From JBPRGG01 sp051418075 (lineage in GTDB: Bacteria > Bacteroidota > Bacteroidia > Cytophagales > Cyclobacteriaceae), in NCBI GenBank assembly GCA_051418075.1, contig JBPRGG010000175.1, positions 1 through 18,489 on the forward strand: 18,489 nt of DNA, given 5' to 3'. The notes beneath the pieces are model-generated. The model was not told the DNA's origin and made no database searches. It saw nothing but the letters and a program-made list of their open reading frames with translations. The position numbers and the translations under genes are program-made. Of this stretch, positions 13,210 to 18,489 are shown piece after piece; within the stretch, counting starts at the first letter, position 1, and each line of letters starts with the position of its first letter.

Positions 13210-15684
13210 CTAAATGAAAACAATTTCAATATTACTTTCTTTATCCGGGTTTATCAACCTTCCTTTAACCCGAATTACAGGTTTTTGCCTGATCTTACTA
13301 TAAATTACCGCTTTTTTGAGTTGATGATTTTCCCACAGCAGATCAACCCGATACCCTCCCCTGGCTTTAATGCCGGAAATACTGCCATTAGCAAATTCAT
13401 CCGGTAAGGCTGGCAGCAAGTGCAATTCGTCCAAATGTGATTGCAGCAGCATTTCGGTTATTGCACCGGGTATAGAGGCTGATGCATCAAGCTGAAAATG
13501 CAGAAAAAGCCCATCTTCTTGATACAAATCCGGCCGGTTCCAATGATAATCTGCATGCTGATGGGTGAGTACATTTTCGAACCCCTGCTCCGTCAGGATT
13601 TGACTGAGAATCTTATTTGCCCGGTTACCATCCAACAACCTGATCCAGCACCACATCCTGTGTGCCCGGGACCAGTTTCCACCCGAAGCTAACTCTTGTT
13701 CCGGATATCTCCCATCACCACGCAAATTAAGGGAAACTTTGGCGGCCTGGGCCAATTCAGGAGTTGTAAATGGTGAAATCTGGTTACCTGGTGCCACAGC
13801 ATAAAGATGACCTATATGCCTATGATGACCCTCCGGATGGTCAATATCCTGATACCATTCCTGTAGTTGGCCATATTTACCAATTTTTGCCGGCAATAAT
13901 CTCTTGCTGGTCTGACGGAGGGAATCTGCGAAATTGTAGTCACCTATCATATCAGCTGCTTTGGCTGTATTGGCAAACAGGTCCCGGATCATTTGCATAT
14001 CCTGGTAAATGCCTGGCAAACTGTAGTGGTAGCGATCACTCTTTTGATCATGGAAGGCCGGGTTAAGCCCTGAATCTGTCATCATTGCCCCGTGTTCAGC
14101 CGATACACTGGGAGCTGTTATCAGATAACTCTGGAAGGGAATCAAATTTTGCAGCCAGAAAACTGACGCATCTTTCAGTAAAGGATAAGCCTGTTGACGC
14201 AAATACAATGTATCCAAAGTAAAGGCAAAATGATCCCACACATGTTGACAATGCCAGGCTGCTCCTAGCGGATACATGCCCCAGGGGTGATCGCCAATGG
14301 GGGCAGCATGACCCCAAATGTTCCCGGTTGTATGACTAACCCACCCTCCGGTCCCATAAACCCTTTTGGCTACTTCACGTCCGGAAATGGCCAGATTTTC
14401 TATCCAATCTATATAAGGTTGCTGACATTCATCCAGATTTGTGGGCCCACAGGACCAATATATTTCCTGTATATTGATATTACTTTGGTAGTTGCCGGCC
14501 CAGGGTGCTACCTTAAAAGTATTCCACACCCCTTGCAAATTGGCTGGTAACGAATTTGGCCGCGAAGCACTGATGATCATGTAGCGGCCCAGGTTAAAAG
14601 CCAATTCCTTGTAGCCCGGATCCATCGATCCCTGCCTCAATTTTTGAAATCGCTGGTTGGTTGGCAAAGCTTCTAAATCAGGATCTCCATCTATTTTAAA
14701 TTTGACAGACTGATAAAGTCTGTGGTAGTCTTGAAGGTGCTTTTGTTTCATTGTTGCATAACTGGTCTGACTGATTTTCTCCAGAACTGCTCTGGTACGA
14801 ATCTCCGGATCTTCTCCCCTGTAATCAGGATATTCCATCTGATAATTGGTGGCAGTGGTGAGTAATAAAACTACTTCATCTGAACCTTTTACCATCAAAT
14901 GACCGCGCTGGACCCCGATTTCACCACCCTTGGGACGGACTTCGACCATCACCTGAAAGGGCCGCTTATTCTTATTGATATATCCTCTTACGGACAACAT
15001 ATTGCCCTGCACCGTTTTCCGGCTTGAATCCTGCATGATATTCATTACCAGGCTCAAGTTTATCTGAGCTGGTTTTCCGGCAGTGATCTTAATGGCCAAA
15101 ACCTGGTCCGGATAAGAACAAAAATATTCCCGATGGTAGTTTATATCGCCAATCCGATAGGATACAGAACCTAAAGCATTGGCAAGATCCAGGGATCTTA
15201 TGTAGTCTTCGGGCTTCCCTGCCTTGTGCTGAAAATTAATTTTAAAATCTCCAATAGATGTAAAATGACCATAATAGTCCCAATCACCAAAAAAGTTGTG
15301 GGTAATCAGGCTGTCAGCCAGTTGGGTTTTCCCCTGCACTACCGCAGTCCTAATGGCAGGCAAAGAAGGCAAAGCCCGGGGATTTACACCGGCTTTTTCC
15401 CAATTTCCCCGGGCAGGTTGGCCTTCCCACATGCTTTTCTCAGACAGGGAAAAAGTTTCAGTTTCTATTCCGCCAAAAAATGAAGCGCCGAAATAGCTAT
15501 TGCCCAGGTGTAAGGCCTGACTGTTCCAGTAAGTAGCTGGGTAGTTGTACCATAAAGTTTCATTAGGAATGGGCTTCTTATTTTGACACCCCACAAAAAA
15601 CAACCCTAAAAAAAATATAGCAAGGTAACGGTTTTTACTGAAAGCTGTTGAGCCTACAGGCGGTTTAATGATAAAAAGGTGCAT
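13210..15684 (-). CDS. GH95 family glycoside hydrolase (alpha-L-fucosidase type) lipoprotein
   Basis: 824 residues. The N-terminus has a lipoprotein signal (LAIFFLGLFFVGC, lipid-carrying Cys33), so the enzyme is membrane-anchored. The N-terminal beta-sandwich starts 'WYNYPATYWNSQALHLGNSYFGASFFGGIETETFSLSEKSMWEG', as in GH95. The (alpha/alpha)6 barrel follows: 'NLQGVWNTFKVAPWAGNYQSNINIQEIYW' carries the two catalytic-site Asn (402, 404), 'APSVSAEHG' the likely general acid Glu530, 'HRHIGHLYAVAPG' and 'GGNWSRAHRMW' the substrate-pocket segments, and 'LHFQLDASASIPGAITEMLLQSH' the Asp733 corresponding to the base-assisting Asp. GH95 members are inverting alpha-1,2-L-fucosidases, some alpha-L-galactosidases. 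The segment after Asp733 (ASASIPG) departs from the common GNxG, so substrate preference may differ. It stands alone with no SusC/D neighbours here. Confidence 0.92.
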   Translation of the reverse strand: MHLFIIKPPVGSTAFSKNRYLAIFFLGLFFVGCQNKKPIPNETLWYNYPATYWNSQALHLGNSYFGASFFGGIETETFSLSEKSMWEGQPARGNWEKAGVNPRALPSLPAIRTAVVQGKTQLADSLITHNFFGDWDYYGHFTSIGDFKINFQHKAGKPEDYIRSLDLANALGSVSYRIGDINYHREYFCSYPDQVLAIKITAGKPAQINLSLVMNIMQDSSRKTVQGNMLSVRGYINKNKRPFQVMVEVRPKGGEIGVQRGHLMVKGSDEVVLLLTTATNYQMEYPDYRGEDPEIRTRAVLEKISQTSYATMKQKHLQDYHRLYQSVKFKIDGDPDLEALPTNQRFQKLRQGSMDPGYKELAFNLGRYMIISASRPNSLPANLQGVWNTFKVAPWAGNYQSNINIQEIYWSCGPTNLDECQQPYIDWIENLAISGREVAKRVYGTGGWVSHTTGNIWGHAAPIGDHPWGMYPLGAAWHCQHVWDHFAFTLDTLYLRQQAYPLLKDASVFWLQNLIPFQSYLITAPSVSAEHGAMMTDSGLNPAFHDQKSDRYHYSLPGIYQDMQMIRDLFANTAKAADMIGDYNFADSLRQTSKRLLPAKIGKYGQLQEWYQDIDHPEGHHRHIGHLYAVAPGNQISPFTTPELAQAAKVSLNLRGDGRYPEQELASGGNWSRAHRMWCWIRLLDGNRANKILSQILTEQGFENVLTHQHADYHWNRPDLYQEDGLFLHFQLDASASIPGAITEMLLQSHLDELHLLPALPDEFANGSISGIKARGGYRVDLLWENHQLKKAVIYSKIRQKPVIRVKGRLINPDKESNIEIVFI

Positions 15685-16204
15685 GGGCTTCTATTGGTTT
15701 ATTTTAAAGATAAAAAAATTTTGCTATTTCCCGAATACCTAACCATCAATTTGACCAGGAGCAAACTCAATAAAAAAGGCAGGGTAAATAGACCAACGGA
15801 CCCTAATTGGACCAATAGATTGAGGTTGGAAAAGTATTTTTTGTCGAAAACATTTATATATTTTGTTCTATAGAGAATACATCTATTGTGATCCTAAAAG
15901 CCTTACCTTAGGAAAATTTGTATTACAAAAGATAACAACTGCAAAGTTGCTGACCTGCAGGAGGTGATTCTATATTTTGCCGGTTAGGTATTTGCCAGCT
16001 GGTTAGTGTAAATAGTTCCCGGAAGGATAAAATCTGATGTCTATGGTTTTGTACAATAATTATTTCAATCTATTTAGGGTAGACGATAAAAAATAAGTTA
16101 AAAAGTTAAATAAGTTGTTTTTTAGTTTTTTGAATGAAATCAATAGAATGATATCAGCCATCCATTTAACTAAGTACAATCAAATTAGACAAAGTATGCA
16201 TGTC
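15685..16204. other. 520-bp intergenic region without a recognisable gene
   Basis: The region lies between the GH95 start and the 3' end of the WbsX-like pseudogene. It is AT-rich, with runs such as AAGTTAAAAAGTTAAATAAGTTG. It must hold the GH95 promoter: TATCTTTA on the minus strand about 20 nt upstream of the ATG resembles a -7 box with one mismatch. A 64-codon plus-strand frame (15679-15873) has no family resemblance, and I see no RNA gene or clear repeat. Confidence 0.4.
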
Positions 16205-17004
16205 TCAATCAATTATTTTATTTTGACATGGATTATAAGTGCCTGAAATAACGTTTTTTACCTGGTTAAGGTATTCATAGCCGTATTTTCTGTCAGGTAA
16301 TAAATATCCCCCCTCAATCCATTCATTCCATGAAAAAATGGTAATCAGTTTGATTTGGTCCGGATGTTTGTGGCAATATTCTTTTGCTTCCTGTAGAAAA
16401 CCGGCGAAACTTTCGGGTGACTTATTATAACGTACAATATCTTTTTCTCCTTTGGCCGGAAATCTGGGGATATCGTCCCAACCAATTGATACATTGGTAA
16501 AAAAGGGTAAATTTTGTTGTGTATCCCATTCGTTTCTGATTTCAACAGCTTTAGTTGCCCACTTCATATAATCCTGTTCTTGCATCCAGCCCCAATTGTA
16601 CTGGGTAAGGCTATTGATTCTTAAGGTCTGGTGGGTTAGTAGATTTTCCTGATTGGGTCGGCCGTAAATAATCAACTGTAAATGCAGCCCCGGAAATCCG
16701 GCTTCTTTTGTTTTTTTTCTGAAGTAATCTAAAGCAGTAGCAGCCTGTTCCAGTCCACCTAATCCTTCCAATAAATTCTTTAAACTAAAGATTGAAAAAA
16801 CCGGCATCCCGTCAATTTTAAAATAGTTGGGCTGGCTAAAATAATTCTTTATCACCCGGTCTAAAATGATGTTAAAGTTTTCTAAATCCACGGCACCATC
16901 CCATAATAAACTGTCATCATCTAGTTTTACTTTACATCGTGATTAGCCCACATCAAATAGAAATTCATATTTTCACGATTTTTTGCTTTTAAAAAACAAT
17001 TGTT
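16205..17004 (-). pseudogene. Glycosyltransferase WbsX / GH99-like protein gene, truncated and frameshifted
   Basis: The longest open part (16205-16891, 228 codons from a GTG) reads 'IKNYFSQPNYFKIDGMPVFSIFSLKNLLEGLGG...' through 'ITIFSWNEWIEGGYLLPDRKYGYEYLNQVKNVI', the C-terminal half of WbsX/GH99-like proteins (AWNEW-EG--LEPD--YG motif). Upstream, in another frame, is 'CFLKAKNRENMNFYLMWANHDVK', the family's 'WAN' core. The two frames meet at a tandem TTTAC-TTTAC (16926-16935). Removing one copy rejoins them as 'WANHDVKLDDDSLLWDGAVDLENF'. The first part of the protein, before the WAN core, is absent. The intact family acts on surface polysaccharides, but this copy is inactive unless the shift is a sequencing error, and even then it lacks its N-terminus. 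Confidence 0.8.
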
Positions 17005-17053
17005 CTAATTGAAGAATTAGTTAAAAAAGAATAAAATCCAAAATTCATTGCAT

Positions 17054-17917
17054 TTACTTTTTTACCTTTTGAAGCAGTTCATTGACAGCCAATTTCCCAA
17101 AATCGTTGGCCGCCAATGGGCTGGCTCCAGTCACCAGGGTTCGATCCACAAAACAGGACTTATCTGCCATTTTGTTAATTATCGTAACACCCAGTTTTTT
17201 GAGTTTTTCTCCATAATACCAGGTCAAATGCCCCGGCATATAACCAATCATTGGCGTTTGTTTATCTACCTTATCAGGAAAAGCAGCTATGGAATATCCC
17301 TTAAAAGGATATCGTGATTCATCTTCATCTATACTTAGTGATAACAAAGCAGCCGGGCCGTGACAAATTGCCAGCAGAAGCAATTCGTGTTGGTAAACCT
17401 TTTGGATTAACTTTTTCAGATCTTTGTTTGCTGGTAATCCAAGCATAGCTCCATGGCCTCCGGGAATAAAAATGGCAATATACTCATCTTTCAAGTTCAT
17501 CTCATGCTGCACAAACTGATTTAAACTGGCCGGTTGCTTGAATTGATCCTGATATCTGGAATAGATGGCTTTTACATGCTCATCCTTTCCCGGCATAGCC
17601 CACCGCTCTATTTTCACTGATTGACCAGTGGGGGTGAAGATATCAACCTCGAATCCGGCATTTTTAAAGTGAAGCATGGGAACCAGCATCTCCACAGGGT
17701 GGTTGCCGGTAGAAAACTTTTTACCGTTAGCCATTACCATATTCTTCTCCTCCGTACAAATCATCATGATCTTTAGCTTTCCCTGGTAAGGATTGGAATA
17801 GATTGTTTTATCATAATTGGTAACTGATGAAGTAGCTAACTTTAGAGCCAGCCTGGAGGGACTAAAAGCCCCATCTTCGGTTGGTTTAGGAGCGATTCCC
17901 AATAGTTTTTTAATCAT
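17054..17917 (-). CDS. hchA: HchA (Hsp31) chaperone / glyoxalase III, DJ-1/PfpI superfamily
   Basis: 287 residues, collinear with E. coli HchA. The sequence holds 'YQGKLKIMMICTEEKNMVMANGKKFSTGNHPVEMLVPMLHFKNAGFEVDI', 'IERWAMPGKDEHV', 'YIAIFIPGGHGAMLGLP', 'LLLAICHGPAALL' and 'GYSIAAFPDKVDKQTPMIGYMPGHLTWYYGEKLKKLGVTIIN'. The nucleophile elbow has Cys185-His186, with Asp215 and Glu76 in the positions of the E. coli triad and acid (Asp214, Glu77), so the active site is intact. Hsp31 holds unfolded proteins and converts methylglyoxal to lactate without glutathione; it acts in the cytoplasm under heat, acid and carbonyl stress. The ATG at 17917 gives the expected length. It appears monocistronic, between a pseudogene and an IS630 remnant. 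Confidence 0.95.
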   Translation of the reverse strand: MIKKLLGIAPKPTEDGAFSPSRLALKLATSSVTNYDKTIYSNPYQGKLKIMMICTEEKNMVMANGKKFSTGNHPVEMLVPMLHFKNAGFEVDIFTPTGQSVKIERWAMPGKDEHVKAIYSRYQDQFKQPASLNQFVQHEMNLKDEYIAIFIPGGHGAMLGLPANKDLKKLIQKVYQHELLLLAICHGPAALLSLSIDEDESRYPFKGYSIAAFPDKVDKQTPMIGYMPGHLTWYYGEKLKKLGVTIINKMADKSCFVDRTLVTGASPLAANDFGKLAVNELLQKVKK

Positions 17918-18220
17918 GAATAATTTATTTAGTGATTTCTTATTTAAGCATAATCCGGTTTAAAAAATTAGTTATACAACTTAACAACTTCAGCTTATAG
18001 AAAATGATTTGATTAAGACAATAGCTTTTTACTATATTCCCAACAATATTATTCTCTTAAAATAGGCAAAATGGTTTTTCCGAATCTCTAGAATGTATTG
18101 CAGACACTTTTTATTCTATTCAAGCCTGATTACTATTCCCTGTTCTATGAATGTATTACACTTTAATTGGCTTAGCATTCCTTCCCCGCCAAATGCTTAA
18201 TTTTTGTAGCTAGTGTCATG
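17918..18220. other. Intergenic region between hchA and the IS630 transposase gene
   Basis: About 300 bp of AT-rich DNA. It must contain the hchA promoter on the minus strand, but no box fits TAnnTTTG well. The right part (near 18205-18220) should include the end of the IS630-type element; its terminal repeat cannot be defined because the other end is outside the window. No gene or RNA was recognised. Confidence 0.35.
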
Positions 18221-18489
18221 TCAACCACCAATTGACGGGTAAAGTCTTTTCAATTTAATTCTCGAATCTTTAGTTGTAAATTGCCAATTAATCTTAGCTA
18301 CCTTATTATTTCTATTCTTCATCCAAGCCATAGTTTCTGAAATGACTTTATCCATTTTTTCAATCCTTCGGTTTAGGCATTGGCTATTCAACACGTGCAA
18401 TTCAATTTCTGCCATATTAAGCCAACTACCGTGCTTTGGCGTATAAACAAATTCAAATCTGTCCAATATCCTCTTTGCCTCTTTGGGCT
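18221..18489 (-). CDS. IS630-family transposase, C-terminal part (cut by window edge)
   Basis: The minus-strand frame is open from the right edge to the stop at 18221: 'PKEAKRILDRFEFVYTPKHGSWLNMAEIELHVLNSQCLNRRIEKMDKVISETMAWMKNRNNKVAKINWQFTTKDSRIKL'. The 'YTPKHGSWLNMAEIEL' block is the most conserved part of the IS630/Tc1-type DDE_3 domain and includes the third catalytic acidic residue (Glu of AEIE). The upstream part lies outside the window, so intactness cannot be judged. Confidence 0.9.
   Translation of the reverse strand, partial: PKEAKRILDRFEFVYTPKHGSWLNMAEIELHVLNSQCLNRRIEKMDKVISETMAWMKNRNNKVAKINWQFTTKDSRIKLKRLYPSIGG

Noticed and set aside
15806..15816. ATTGG-A-CCAAT inverted repeat in the GH95 upstream region
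   Set aside because: Five-base arms are too short to mean much, and it lies about 120 nt from the gene.
15679..15873. 64-codon plus-strand open frame upstream of GH95
   Set aside because: No recognisable motif, no convincing start context, and it overlaps the GH95 start and promoter region on the other strand.
1..18489. A regular CRISPR array
   Set aside because: No series of identical 25-40 nt repeats with even spacing was seen; only the two degenerate repeat-like segments near cas6 are present.

Overview
The window looks like chromosomal DNA of a Bacteroidota species. Two secreted proteins carry type IX secretion (T9SS) sorting domains of the two usual kinds. Other hallmarks are a GH95 lipoprotein, a glycosyltransferase-WbsX/GH99-like gene, weak or absent Shine-Dalgarno signals, AT-rich intergenic DNA, and matches to the Bacteroidota -7 promoter box (TAnnTTTG). 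Genus or order cannot be settled from the sequence.

Left part (1-3645) is CRISPR-related. On the minus strand, cas6 (first copy) is followed by a Cas5-like RAMP gene that runs off the left edge. A second, very different cas6 overlaps a WYL-domain regulator gene by 11 bases. Between the two cas6 genes lie a HicA toxin gene (+) and a HicB antitoxin gene (-) that converge with no base between their stop codons. The 210 bp upstream of the first cas6 hold the most interesting signal. Two degenerate CRISPR-repeat-like segments flank a short spacer-like stretch, whose first 17 nt are identical to a site 26-42 nt upstream of the cas6 start. That site is preceded by CCA, a PAM known from type I-B systems. 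This is the layout expected of a Cas-autorepressing guide RNA (CreR/CreA type). I saw no canonical CRISPR array.

Middle part (3788-8058): xseA-xseB (exonuclease VII) on the plus strand converge on a Tat-exported FAD-dependent oxidoreductase gene. Beyond it is a minus-strand gene cluster, read right to left: a T9SS type A protein, a large T9SS type B (CHU_C) protein, a tiny HTH protein and an outer-membrane beta-barrel protein, ending at a strong intrinsic terminator.

Right part (12336-18489) is a mix of decay and metabolism. It holds an IS4-type (DUF4372) transposase relic abutting a scrap of a WYL regulator gene related to the intact one 10 kb away, then an intact GH95 alpha-L-fucosidase-family lipoprotein gene. 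These are followed by a 5'-truncated WbsX/GH99-like pseudogene broken by a 5-bp tandem duplication, an hchA (Hsp31) gene and the 3' end of an IS630-family transposase gene. The relics point to repeated mobile-element traffic around the CRISPR/TA and carbohydrate genes.
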